Source: Gemmatimonadales bacterium (GTDB lineage: Bacteria > Gemmatimonadota > Gemmatimonadetes > Longimicrobiales > Gaopeijiaceae). From it: a stretch of DNA of 64,000 bases. This document shows positions 35,486 to 43,614 of the stretch, piece by piece; the first letter of the stretch is position 1; each line of letters begins with the position of its first letter. The DNA lies in NCBI GenBank assembly GCA_007695195.1, contig REEG01000148.1:1-64000 (forward strand), in the 5' to 3' direction. The notes beneath the pieces were generated by a model. The model did not search any database, was not told the origin of the DNA, and worked only from the letters and a program-made list of their open reading frames with translations. The translations under genes were made by a program, and so were the position numbers.

Positions 35486-35770
35486 ATGAACAAGTCCGAG
35501 CTCGTGGATGCCCTGTCCGAACACGCCGGCATGACCAAGGCCCAGGCCGGAGAGGCGATCGACGCGCTCTTCGACACCGACAAGGGCATCATCGCGGGCG
35601 CCCTGGGGGCGGGGAAGCGGGTGCAGATCACCGGATTCGGGACCTTCGAGACCAAGGAGCGGAAGGCTCGCACCGGTCGGAACCCCCGCACCGGTGAGAC
35701 CATCGAGATCGCCGCCACCAAGACCCCCGGATTCCGGGCGGGCAAGGGGCTGAAGGACGCGGTGAAGTAA
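35486..35770 (+). CDS. hup: HU-family DNA-binding protein
   Basis: This 94-residue protein is a typical HU/IHF fold. MNKSELVDALSEHAGMTKAQ forms the helical start, VQITGFGTFETKERKARTGR is the signature beta arm, and NPRTGETIEIAATKTPGF holds the proline-tipped DNA-intercalating loop. A GAGGAG box precedes ATG 35486. HU compacts the nucleoid. An insertion (FDTDKGIIAGALGAG) is longer than in E. coli HU. It ends in a strong terminator. Confidence 0.95.
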   Translation: MNKSELVDALSEHAGMTKAQAGEAIDALFDTDKGIIAGALGAGKRVQITGFGTFETKERKARTGRNPRTGETIEIAATKTPGFRAGKGLKDAVK

Positions 35771-35830
35771 GTCGGGGCTCTCCCCGGTTCGGTCTCGGTC
35801 TAGAGGCCGCAGTAAGGCCGCAGTAAAGGA

Positions 35831-35870
35831 AAAGGGGCCGCATCCCGGAGTGTGGGGGTGCGGCCCCTTT
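35831..35870. terminator. Strong terminator hairpin after the HU gene
   Basis: AAAGGGGCCGCA at 35831-35842 pairs with TGCGGCCCCTTT at 35859-35870 around a GC-rich loop. The T-run after the right arm is short. A-rich bases before the left arm allow bidirectional use, serving also the convergent DEAD-box-like gene ending at 35892. Confidence 0.8.
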
Positions 35871-35891
35871 CGCGTCGTGTGCCAGAGCGGG

Positions 35892-37559
35892 TCAGCGGCT
35901 CGGTGGGCCCTTCCTGCGGGGTCCGCCCGGACCCCGGTCCCGGCCACCCCCAGGCCCACGGTCCCGGCCACCCCCGGCACCCCGCTCCCGGGGACCACCT
36001 GCGCCACGGTCGAAGTCCACCCGGACGCTGCGGCCCCGAATGGAGGTTCCATTCAGCGCCTGGATGACCTTTCCGGCGACCGTATCGGCCACTTCCACCC
36101 GGGCAAAGGTGTCCCGGATGTCGATGCGGCCCACCTGCTCGCCCTCAAGCCCCGCCTCTCCGGTGATGGCTCCCAGGAGATCGCCCGGGCCCACCCCATC
36201 CCGGCTCCCGACACTGAGGAAGAGTCGGGTGAAGGCAGGCGGCCGGGGTCGAACCGACGGTGACTGCGCCAGCGTCCCCTCGGCTGTACCCGATGAAACG
36301 GCTGCGGCCGAGGCGGCGGGACGGATGCCCCGATCCCTGAGGAGTGCGGCCAGGGCCGCCGCCACCTCCACCCCGGACCACTCCTCGAGGAGGGGCTCGA
36401 GTAGGGTCGTATAGGCAGCCAGGTCACGGGTCTCCAGGGCCCCCCGAATCCCGTCCCGGAAGGTGGTGATCTCGCTGTGGGACGGAGTCTGTGGGGAGGG
36501 GAGGGGGCGGAGGCGATAGCCGGCCTCGCGAGCGAGTCGTCGGAGGTGGGGGAGTTCCCGGGGTTCGGCGACGCAGACCGCCTGTCCCCGACGGCCCCCA
36601 TGGCGCCGGTCCAGGGTGTCGGTGTCCAGGGGAAGGTCCAGGGACACCGTTGCCACCCGCTCCGGAGTGATCCCCGCCTCATCGATTCGCTTCCGGTCCG
36701 ACAGGGCGTCGAGTCCCAGCCAGACCGGTGTATTCGGATCTCCCGGCATTCCCGCCACGAAGCCGTGGAGCGTGAGGAGATCACCGGCGTCGGCGGCTCG
36801 GTCCTCGGAGCGGCAGAAGAGGAGCACGTGGTGGATCTCCTCATCCAGGAGGCGATCCACCAACCCCACCGGATCCCGCAGGATATCGGGTCGTTCCACC
36901 ACGTGGAGATGGATGTCCCCCCGTTCGACGGGCGCGGCGGCCGCATCGTCTCCGGCGGCCTCCGAGGGCAGGAAAACGGCGCGGCGAAGGTTGGCATCCA
37001 CCCATTCTCGCACGGCCGGGGTGAGGGGGTCGGCCACCACGATTCCCTGCCAGCCCTCGGATTCCGCGGCTTCCAGGATGAGTTCGATCCGGGCCGGTCC
37101 ATCCCCTTCAAGAAGGAAACCGGCACCATCCAGGACCAGCGCGTCCAGGCCGTCCAGCTTGACCTCGGCGGCCCGGACCGCGGCGCTCAGGTCTTCCGGT
37201 GTCGCCACCAGAAGGTCGGCGTGGCCGGGGAGGGCCCAGCCAGGGGCCAGCGCCGCACAGCGGTGACCGGTGGCCAGTCCCAGCCGGGCCAGCGACCGGG
37301 CGATGGCCACGGCCGATTCGGCGGTACTGGTAAGGACCACCCCCGCCGGCCGGCCTCCGCCGGCTTCAAGGCGAGTCAGGAGGGCTGTACCGTAGGCCAC
37401 CATCGCGCCGGCTCCCGGGCCCGCGCGAAGCACCGCCGGATTTCCCCGAACAAGGACGGGGATGGCATCGGCTTGAAGTCCCGAGGGGACTTCGATGCCC
37501 TCGGCGGCGAGGGCCTCCAGCAACTCGGGGCCGAGGCCCAATTGGTCGAACGAATCCAT
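35892..37559 (-). CDS. DEAD-box-like protein with dead ATPase motifs and DbpA RNA-binding domain
   Basis: The 555-residue protein is laid out like a DEAD-box helicase. It has a Q-motif region (Gln29, GLQADAIP), RecA-like domains and, near 440-515, a DbpA-type RNA-binding domain (TRLFLSVGSRDGVGPGDLLG, then GRIDIRDTFARVEVAD). An RGG-like tail rich in Gly/Arg/Pro follows. But the catalytic boxes are lost. Walker A reads AGPGAGAMV (no Lys), motif II reads LDGAG instead of DEAD, motif III reads ADP in place of SAT, and motif VI reads DRRHGGRRG. It should bind RNA without ATP-driven unwinding. AGGA lies before ATG 37559. Confidence 0.85.
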   Translation of the reverse strand: MDSFDQLGLGPELLEALAAEGIEVPSGLQADAIPVLVRGNPAVLRAGPGAGAMVAYGTALLTRLEAGGGRPAGVVLTSTAESAVAIARSLARLGLATGHRCAALAPGWALPGHADLLVATPEDLSAAVRAAEVKLDGLDALVLDGAGFLLEGDGPARIELILEAAESEGWQGIVVADPLTPAVREWVDANLRRAVFLPSEAAGDDAAAAPVERGDIHLHVVERPDILRDPVGLVDRLLDEEIHHVLLFCRSEDRAADAGDLLTLHGFVAGMPGDPNTPVWLGLDALSDRKRIDEAGITPERVATVSLDLPLDTDTLDRRHGGRRGQAVCVAEPRELPHLRRLAREAGYRLRPLPSPQTPSHSEITTFRDGIRGALETRDLAAYTTLLEPLLEEWSGVEVAAALAALLRDRGIRPAASAAAVSSGTAEGTLAQSPSVRPRPPAFTRLFLSVGSRDGVGPGDLLGAITGEAGLEGEQVGRIDIRDTFARVEVADTVAGKVIQALNGTSIRGRSVRVDFDRGAGGPRERGAGGGRDRGPGGGRDRGPGGPRRKGPPSR

Positions 37560-37593
37560 TCGGAATCCTGTCGTCAGGGGTTGGGGTGTGAAA

Positions 37594-37896
37594 TCACTCG
37601 GGGTCGCCGGAGCCGCGACCCCCCTGGTCGCCGGGCTCGTAGGGAAGCCGATTCAGGAACAACTGGATCTCGTAGTCCATCCGGGACGTACGCAGCTGGT
37701 CCGTCTGGGCGACGACCTCCGTGTACATGGAGTGTCGATGGGCATGGAGGGATACGGTGCCCTCCTTCCCCGAATAGGTGGCGCCGTGACCCGATGCCTT
37801 GGTCCGATCGAGACCGAGGCGGTCCGGAAGGAGGCCTTCCGCCTCCTTGAGCACCTCGGCGGGAGACGCCGCCGTCTTTCGTACGTAACCTGCCAT
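37594..37896 (-). CDS. Small uncharacterised protein
   Basis: The 100-residue protein has AAGGAGA ten bases before ATG 37896. It is hydrophilic and mixed-charge (PAEVLKEAEGLLPDRLGLDR, then SLHAHRHSMYTEVVAQTDQL, then DYEIQLFLNRLPYEPG). No domain was recognised. The middle reads as beta strands between two helices. It starts five bases after the stop of the DsbA-like gene and is followed after 34 bases by the helicase-like gene, so a three-gene operon is likely. Confidence 0.7.
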   Translation of the reverse strand: MAGYVRKTAASPAEVLKEAEGLLPDRLGLDRTKASGHGATYSGKEGTVSLHAHRHSMYTEVVAQTDQLRTSRMDYEIQLFLNRLPYEPGDQGGRGSGDPE

Positions 37897-37901
37897 GGAA
37901 T

Positions 37902-38654
37902 CTACTCTCCTTGCGCTGGGGGCGATTTTCGCGACGACGGGAACGGTTCGGGGGCCGCCCCGGGATGGTCCGGCGGCATGCCGGGAGCGGTGGGTGTCGA
38001 TCCCGGCCCGGCCGTGAGGATGAAGGAGCGGAGGGCTTCAATGCCGGAGAAGCCCTCAAGCCGCCGGTCCTTCCCGATCAGGGTGGGGACACCTCGCACC
38101 CCCTGGCGCAGGGCATGGGATCGGGTTTCTTGTACGGCCGGCGCGAATCGGTCGACTCCCAGGACGGCGTGGACCTCGGATCGGTCCAGACCCGCCTCCT
38201 GGGCCAGGGTCACCAGGACATCCACACGACCCAGGTCCAGGCCCTCCTGAAAGTGGGCGCGGAAGAGGCGGTGGTGGAGCGTCGTGGCGCCGGCCCCGTC
38301 GCCTCCCGTTCGTTCCTGAGCATGGAGGGCGAGTTCGTGGGCCTTGCGGGTCCAGGGAATCAGGGTCGGTGTTCGGAACGGGATGTGCACCGTGCTGGCC
38401 ACTTCCATCAAAGCTTCCGTCATCTCCTGCCAACGAGGAGACTGGGGATCCTGCAGGGGCCGGGGGGGTGGACAGAGTTCCAGCGGGCGATAGATCACGT
38501 CCAGAGCTGGACCCGCGGTGTCGGCGAGGGCTCCACGGAGAATCTCGTGGACCAGGTAGGATCCAGGGTCCACGAAGTCGAAGTAGAAGAAGATTCGATC
38601 TGAACTCAACGCGCTCGCAGGGGATGACCACCGCAGTGGTGCGATCCCGTCCAT
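37902..38654 (-). CDS. DsbA/FrnE-like thioredoxin-fold protein without CxxC
   Basis: The 250-residue protein opens with RIFFYFDFVDPGSYLVHEIL, where FrnE/DsbA enzymes have FDxxCPWC-type active sites; here the cysteines are replaced (VDPGSYL). The helical insertion and GVRGVPTLIG, the conserved cis-proline loop, are kept. A serine at this place also occurs in the related 2-hydroxychromene-2-carboxylate isomerases, so an isomerase or glutathione-binding role is possible. It has no signal peptide. A low-complexity Pro/Gly/Ala tail follows. Redox activity is unlikely. Confidence 0.72.
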   Translation of the reverse strand: MDGIAPLRWSSPASALSSDRIFFYFDFVDPGSYLVHEILRGALADTAGPALDVIYRPLELCPPPRPLQDPQSPRWQEMTEALMEVASTVHIPFRTPTLIPWTRKAHELALHAQERTGGDGAGATTLHHRLFRAHFQEGLDLGRVDVLVTLAQEAGLDRSEVHAVLGVDRFAPAVQETRSHALRQGVRGVPTLIGKDRRLEGFSGIEALRSFILTAGPGSTPTAPGMPPDHPGAAPEPFPSSRKSPPAQGE

Positions 38655-38921
38655 GACCTGGGGGTGTGGCCGACGCGATCCTGGGGGGTCTCCAAGCCGG
38701 AGGCGCCGGGATCGGGAACGTTGCCGCCTGTGGGGGCGAACGCTCCGGAGGCTTCAATGTCGCCGGTGAAGGGGGGCGGGATCAACCTCCCGCCCAGGTT
38801 GGCCGTGCCCTTGCTCCCCACTCGGGCGCTGAGATATTCTGGGCTCTTGGGATCGGGCGGCTCTCTGGATACGAAATCGTCCCATCCATCTCTCAAATCT
38901 TGACTCCCACGGCGTCGTTCC

Positions 38922-40115
38922 ATGGAATTCAGCTCCAACATCGCCTCGCTCCAACCCTCCGCCACCATGGCTGTGAGTTCGCTGGCCAAGCAACTCCGGG
39001 CCGAGGGGCGGGATGTCATCGACCTGAGTGCGGGAGAGCCGGACTTTCCCACCCCCTCCTGGATTTCGGACGGGGCCATGGATGCGGTGCGGGCCGGCCG
39101 GACCCGGTATACTCCGGCGCCCGGACTCCCCGAGTTGCGAAAGGCGGTGGCCGACGATCTGTCGCGCCGCTCGCTGGCGGGCTGGTCTTGTTCTCCCGAG
39201 GCCGTGGTGATCACGGCAGGGGCCAAACAGGCCATGTACAACGCCTGCTTCGCCCTCTTCGGACCCGGGGACGATGTTCTGGTGGCGAGCCCCTACTGGA
39301 CGAGCTACCCGCAGATGGTGGGGCTTTCCGGGGCACGGCCGGTGCCTGTCCGTGGTCCGGAGGAGATGGGGTTCAAGCTCCGTCCCGAGGATCTGGAGGC
39401 GGCGGCCGGGGACTCCACCCGTGGACTCATCCTCTGCTCGCCCTGCAACCCCACCGGCTCCGTCTACTCGTTGAAGGAACTGGAAGCCGTTGCCCAGTGG
39501 GCCCGGGAGCGGGGGATCTGGCTCATGTCGGACGAGATCTACCGGCGGATCGTCTTCACCGGATCCGGAGGGGATGCGCCCAGTCTCTCGGACATCCCCC
39601 AGGAGAAGCTCGGGCCGCACGTGCTGGTGGACGGCGCGTCCAAGTGCTTCGCCATGACCGGCTGGCGGATCGGCTATTCCGTCACCGACCCGGAGGTGGC
39701 CCGTAAACTTGCCGCCTTCCAGAGTCACACCACCTCCAACGCGGCGACGCCGTCCCAGTGGGCGGCGCTGCGGGCACTGAGTGATCCGGTTCGGGCCCAG
39801 GACAGTATCGGGAACATGGTCACCGCCTTCCTCCGCCGCCGAAATCTCATGGTGGAGGGCTTCCGCCGGCACCTTCCCGATTTGACGCTGGTGGAGCCGG
39901 AGGGGGCGTTCTACCTCTTCTTCCGGGTGGATGGGGAGTACACCGATGCCGTGCCCGACTCCCAGACTTGGTGTTCCCGGGTGCTGGAAACCACCGGGGT
40001 GGCGCTGGTGCCAGGGGCAGCTTTCGGAGACGACCGCTATGTGCGGCTCAGCTACGCCACCTCCGATGATCTCCTGGCCGAAGCACTCCGCCGTCTGGTT
40101 GAGGACCGGGGGTGA
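38922..40115 (+). CDS. Class I PLP-dependent aminotransferase (aspartate type)
   Basis: The 397-residue protein matches AspC/AATase subgroup 1-gamma. VIDLSAGEPDFPTP, RTRYTPAPGLPELRKAVAD, ITAGAKQAMYN, CSPCNPTGSVYS, MSDEIYRRIVF and VDGASKCFAMTGWRIGY are all present. The last contains the PLP lysine (GASK) and the arginine that anchors the substrate carboxylate. It probably transfers amino groups between aspartate and 2-oxoglutarate, or serves aromatic or prephenate substrates. GTGA overlap links it to the methyltransferase. Confidence 0.92.
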   Translation: MEFSSNIASLQPSATMAVSSLAKQLRAEGRDVIDLSAGEPDFPTPSWISDGAMDAVRAGRTRYTPAPGLPELRKAVADDLSRRSLAGWSCSPEAVVITAGAKQAMYNACFALFGPGDDVLVASPYWTSYPQMVGLSGARPVPVRGPEEMGFKLRPEDLEAAAGDSTRGLILCSPCNPTGSVYSLKELEAVAQWARERGIWLMSDEIYRRIVFTGSGGDAPSLSDIPQEKLGPHVLVDGASKCFAMTGWRIGYSVTDPEVARKLAAFQSHTTSNAATPSQWAALRALSDPVRAQDSIGNMVTAFLRRRNLMVEGFRRHLPDLTLVEPEGAFYLFFRVDGEYTDAVPDSQTWCSRVLETTGVALVPGAAFGDDRYVRLSYATSDDLLAEALRRLVEDRG

Positions 40116-40762
40116 GCCGAACATCGGAGATGGGCCCGGCTGAGGCCTTCGTGGCGGGACTGTTCGCGTCGGAGGATGCCCACCTCCTGCGACTGCGGGC
40201 CACCATGGAGGCCGAGGGACTGCCGGCCATTCAGCTCCCGGCCACCACAGCCCGGGCTCTCCAGCTCCTCCTCTCGCTGGCCGGGTGCCGTCGGGTTCTG
40301 GAGATCGGAACGCTGGCGGGCTATTCGGCGCTCTGGATCGCCCGTGCCCTGCCGGACGGCGGCCAGGTGGTCTCCATCGACCGGGATCCCTCCCGAACCG
40401 GGTTGGCCCGGAGGCTTACCGCAAGCACCGAGGTGTCGGATCGGCTTGAGTTCCGCACCGGGGAAGCCATGGATATCCTGGAGGCCGAGCGGGAAAAGGG
40501 GGCCCATTGGGACGCCGTGTTCCTGGACGCCGACAAGGAGGATCTGCCCCGATACGTGGCCATTGCCCGGGATCTTCTCCTCGCTGGGGGCCTTCTTCTT
40601 GTGGACAATGCCCTCTGGAAGGGTCAGGTGGCGGATCCCGGGGTGGAGGACCAGGCCACCGAAGCCATTCGGGAGATGCTCCGGCAGGTGGCGTCGGATT
40701 CCGGCTTCGACGCCACTATCCTCACCGTGGGTGACGGCCTCCTGGTGGCGCGCCGTCGCTGA
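40112..40762 (+). CDS. Class I SAM-dependent O-methyltransferase
   Basis: GTG 40112 overlaps the aminotransferase stop. The 216-residue protein is of the catechol/caffeoyl-CoA O-methyltransferase type. VLEIGTLAGYSALWIARALP binds SAM, VVSIDRDPSRTGLARR follows, and WDAVFLDADKEDLPRYV contains the metal-binding aspartate motif (FLDADK). LLLVDNALWKG supplies the second metal site. Substrate unknown. The preceding aminotransferase suggests an amino-acid-derived substrate, which is inference. Confidence 0.88.
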   Translation: MSRTSEMGPAEAFVAGLFASEDAHLLRLRATMEAEGLPAIQLPATTARALQLLLSLAGCRRVLEIGTLAGYSALWIARALPDGGQVVSIDRDPSRTGLARRLTASTEVSDRLEFRTGEAMDILEAEREKGAHWDAVFLDADKEDLPRYVAIARDLLLAGGLLLVDNALWKGQVADPGVEDQATEAIREMLRQVASDSGFDATILTVGDGLLVARRR

Positions 40763-40776
40763 GGCGGCTCCCGGCG

Positions 40777-41688
40777 TCAGTCCAGCACGGCCCGGAGGCA
40801 GCGAAGCGCCTGATTCCCATACCCACCGCCGAAGAGGTTCACGTGGACCAGAAGCGGGTAGAGCTGGTAGGCCATGCGCCGCCGCTCGTATCCGTGCCGT
40901 AGGGGGTGGACCTCCCTGTAGGCCTCCTGAAAGAGCGGGCCCGGGGACCCGAACAGGTCGAGCATGGCCAGATCCACCTCCCGGTGCCCGCGGTAGACGG
41001 CCGGGTCCACCAGATAGGGGGTCCCATCGTCGGCGGTGAGGACATTGCCCCCCCAGAGGTCACCGTGGACCAGACAGATCCCGTCGGCCTCCCACCCTTC
41101 CAGTACCTCCGGCAACGCCACATCCAGCGCCTTCATGTCCGACTCGGATTCAGGTGGAAGGGCGCCGGTGCGGCGGGCCCGCTCCCACTGCGGCCGGATC
41201 CGTTGCCGGAACCAGAAGGTCGGCCAATCGGCCTCGGCTCCGTTTGATTGGGGGAGGGTGGCGATCCAGCCGTCCTCATCCCAGCCCGGGGGGGTGCCGA
41301 CGGGAAGGGAGCGGTGGAGACGGGCCAGACCCGCTCCCAGCGAACGAACGGACCGGTCCGTGGTTCGTCCGGGCTCGACCCACTCCAGGAGGAGCCAGGG
41401 GACGCCTCCGCCGTCGTTGGGCCCTTCGCCGTCGCCTGAGAAGCCCAGCACCCGGGGGATGGCGACGCCGCCTCGTTCCGAGAGGGCCCGGAGCCCGCGA
41501 GCTTCAACCCCATACCGATCCACTCCCGGTTCCCCGGCCCACTTGAGGAAGGCCCGGTCGCCGTCGGCCAGATCGATCCGGGCTGCCGGGTCGATACATC
41601 CACCGCCCACCCGGCGCACCCCCGTTACCGGCCCCAGGCGGGCTTCCACCGCTCTCCGGATCCGGTCGGGCAGAGGATGCCCCCTCAC
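40777..41688 (-). CDS. Fructosamine/ribulosamine 3-kinase family protein
   Basis: GTG 41688 overlaps the phosphatase stop, giving 303 residues. LADGDRAFLKWAG, a conserved GVEARGLRALSE and PWLLLEWVEPG, then CLVHGDLWGGNVL (Brenner motif of the aminoglycoside-kinase-like fold) and YLVDPAVYRGHREVDLAML identify the FN3K family. Bacterial members mostly phosphorylate ribulosamines and erythrulosamines on proteins, which destabilises the adduct and repairs glycation. It is coupled to a low-molecular-weight phosphatase, a known neighbour of such kinases. Confidence 0.9.
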   Translation of the reverse strand: MRGHPLPDRIRRAVEARLGPVTGVRRVGGGCIDPAARIDLADGDRAFLKWAGEPGVDRYGVEARGLRALSERGGVAIPRVLGFSGDGEGPNDGGGVPWLLLEWVEPGRTTDRSVRSLGAGLARLHRSLPVGTPPGWDEDGWIATLPQSNGAEADWPTFWFRQRIRPQWERARRTGALPPESESDMKALDVALPEVLEGWEADGICLVHGDLWGGNVLTADDGTPYLVDPAVYRGHREVDLAMLDLFGSPGPLFQEAYREVHPLRHGYERRRMAYQLYPLLVHVNLFGGGYGNQALRCLRAVLD

Positions 41689-42170
41689 TTTCGCTCCGCC
41701 TCCAACGCGTCCAGAAGCTCCAAACATGAGCGGTGGACCATGTGGAAGACCTGATCGAATCCTCCGGGGCCTCCATAGTAGGGGTCCGGCACCTCCGCGT
41801 CGTCTCCGGCATCGGGGTCGAATTCCCGAAGAAGGTGGAGTCGGGCCCGACCGCCGTTCCGGATACGTTCCAGATTCTCCTGGTTCTCCCGGTCCATGGC
41901 GATGATGACGTGGAAAGTGCGGAAGTCCTCGTCTGATACCTGGCGGGCCCGTCCGTCCAGAACGATGCCGTGCTTCCGGGCTACGGCCCGGGAGCGCGGG
42001 TCAGCCGGTTCCCCCACATGCCAAGCCCCGGTTCCCGCCGAGTCCACCTCGTACCGATCCTCCAGCGAGGCGTCCCGAACCAGCTCGCGGAAGACCCCCT
42101 CGGCGAGGGGTGACCGGCAGATATTGCCGAGGCAGACGAAGAGAACGCGGGTGGTGTCGGAGGCGGACAT
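41685..42170 (-). CDS. Low-molecular-weight protein tyrosine phosphatase family
   Basis: From ATG 42170 the protein has 161 residues. VLFVCLGNICRSPLAEGVF contains the C-x5-R phosphate loop (Cys13 to Arg19), and DPYYGGPGGF near residue 131 holds the general-acid aspartate. ARQVSDEDF and VIIAMDRENQENL are family-typical. It may be a protein phosphatase or, given the coupled fructosamine kinase, a sugar-phosphate phosphatase in deglycation. A longer N-terminal reading to 42368 exists but overlaps the helicase promoter and start. Confidence 0.9.
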   Translation of the reverse strand: MSASDTTRVLFVCLGNICRSPLAEGVFRELVRDASLEDRYEVDSAGTGAWHVGEPADPRSRAVARKHGIVLDGRARQVSDEDFRTFHVIIAMDRENQENLERIRNGGRARLHLLREFDPDAGDDAEVPDPYYGGPGGFDQVFHMVHRSCLELLDALEAERK

Positions 42171-42221
42171 GGAGGGCTTGGGGCTGGAAACGAGGAAGGG
42201 GAGCGCGGAACGCGACGAATG

Positions 42222-42240
42222 GGTGTAAACTATAAACACC
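42222..42240 (+). promoter_or_regulatory. Promoter -10 inside an interrupted palindrome before the helicase gene
   Basis: GGTGT (42222-42226) and ACACC (42236-42240) flank TATAAA (42231-42236), a good -10 box. Transcription would begin near 42243. A clear -35 is not visible. A repressor binding the palindrome would block the promoter. Confidence 0.45.
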
Positions 42241-42274
42241 GACGTCCGGCGTGGGAGCGTCCCACGCCGGCGTC
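42241..42274 (+). ncRNA. 15-bp hairpin in the helicase mRNA leader
   Basis: Bases 42241-42256 and 42260-42274 pair in a 15-bp stem with one bulged T (42245) and a GCG loop. It lies directly after the -10 box and about 18 bases before the ribosome site of a DEAD-box helicase gene. No T-run follows, so it is not a standard terminator. It fits a cis-acting leader that the helicase itself could resolve. Confidence 0.6.
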
Positions 42275-42301
42275 CCGAGGGTACCCAGAACGGAGTTGAA
42301 C

Positions 42302-43558
42302 TTGACCGAGGTAACGACATTTCAGGCCATGGGCCTTTCGCCCGAGCGCCTGGCAGCCATTGAAGCACTTGGGTGGACCGATCCCACCCCCATCCAGCGC
42401 CGAGCCATTCCCGAAGCGACCGGGGGAAAGGATGTGGTGGGGATCGCCCAGACGGGGACCGGGAAGACCGGCGCCTTCATGATTCCATCGCTGGAAAAGG
42501 TGGAGCCGGGAAAGGGCATGCAGGTGCTGGTACTCTGCCCGACCCGGGAGCTTGCGCAGCAGGTGGCCGAGGATAGCCGCCACCTGTCGCGGGGCACTTC
42601 CCTCCGCATCGCCGATGTGGTGGGAGGGGTGAGCTACGATCAGCAGATCGAAGCGCTCCGGGGCGGGTGGGAGGTCATCGCCGCCACGCCCGGCCGCTTC
42701 AACGACCACATGGAGCGGCGGAACGTGGACCTCTCCAGCCTGAAGGTGCTGGTCCTGGACGAGGCGGACCGTATGCTGGACATGGGATTCCGGCCCCAGA
42801 TCGAGGACGTCCTGCGCCGGAGTCCGCAGAATCGGCAGACCATGCTCTTCTCGGCCACCATGCCCAACGGGGTGCATGCCCTGGCGCTCCGGATTACCAA
42901 GGACCCCTTCTGGGTCGAGGCGACGCCCGCCGGGACAGTGGCGGAACTCATCGAGGAGCGGGTCTATACAGTGAAGCCCGGGAAGAAGCCGGACCTTCTC
43001 CTCCACCTTCTGGATGAACCGGGGTGGGACCAGGTTCTGGTCTTCACCCGGACCAAGTCCGGAGCCGACTCGGTGAGTGGCCGCCTCACGGTAGCCAATG
43101 TGGGGACCGAGGTCATGCACTCGGATCGCCGGATGCAGCACCGGGTGCGGGCGCTGGACCGCTTCTCCACCGGCTCGGTGCGGGTCCTTGTGGCCACCGA
43201 TGTGGCCCAGCGGGGCCTCGATGTGGAGGGGATCTCGCATGTGGTGAACTACGACGTGCCCACCGACCCGGAGGACTATGTGCACCGGATCGGCAGGACC
43301 GGTCGGGCCGGATCGGCTGGAACCGCGGTGACCTTCGTTACCGCGGCGGAGCTCGGGTACCTTCGGTCCATCGAGCATCGCCTGGGGCGCAATCTGGAGC
43401 GGGTATCGCTGGAGGAGTTCGACTATGCCGGCGAGTCCCACGCCGCCAGCGGCAGGGATCGCCCTAAGCACCCGAGAAGTCCCGGCGGCATTGGAACCCG
43501 CTCGGCCAAGGACCTGAGCGACGAGGAGTTGCAGCGTCTCTTGGGGTTCTCCAAGTGA
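42302..43558 (+). CDS. DEAD-box ATP-dependent RNA helicase
   Basis: TTG 42302 has GGAG seven bases upstream and keeps the Q-motif phenylalanine (TTFQAMGL), giving 418 residues. All helicase motifs are intact: TPIQRRAIP (Q), AQTGTGKT (49-56), PTRELAQQ, TPGR, VLDEADRML (DEAD 153-156), FSAT, VFTRTKSGAD, VLVATDVAQRGLDVEG and YVHRIGRTGRAG. The tail is short and lacks the DbpA domain, unlike the dead paralogue at 35892. RhlE/CsdA-like; it should remodel structured RNA in ribosome assembly or cold. The leader carries a hairpin. Confidence 0.92.
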   Translation: MTEVTTFQAMGLSPERLAAIEALGWTDPTPIQRRAIPEATGGKDVVGIAQTGTGKTGAFMIPSLEKVEPGKGMQVLVLCPTRELAQQVAEDSRHLSRGTSLRIADVVGGVSYDQQIEALRGGWEVIAATPGRFNDHMERRNVDLSSLKVLVLDEADRMLDMGFRPQIEDVLRRSPQNRQTMLFSATMPNGVHALALRITKDPFWVEATPAGTVAELIEERVYTVKPGKKPDLLLHLLDEPGWDQVLVFTRTKSGADSVSGRLTVANVGTEVMHSDRRMQHRVRALDRFSTGSVRVLVATDVAQRGLDVEGISHVVNYDVPTDPEDYVHRIGRTGRAGSAGTAVTFVTAAELGYLRSIEHRLGRNLERVSLEEFDYAGESHAASGRDRPKHPRSPGGIGTRSAKDLSDEELQRLLGFSK

Positions 43559-43614
43559 GATCCGGAGGCCTCCGGTGAACTCCATCCCTGGGATGCAGGG
43601 TTGACGGGGCGAAG

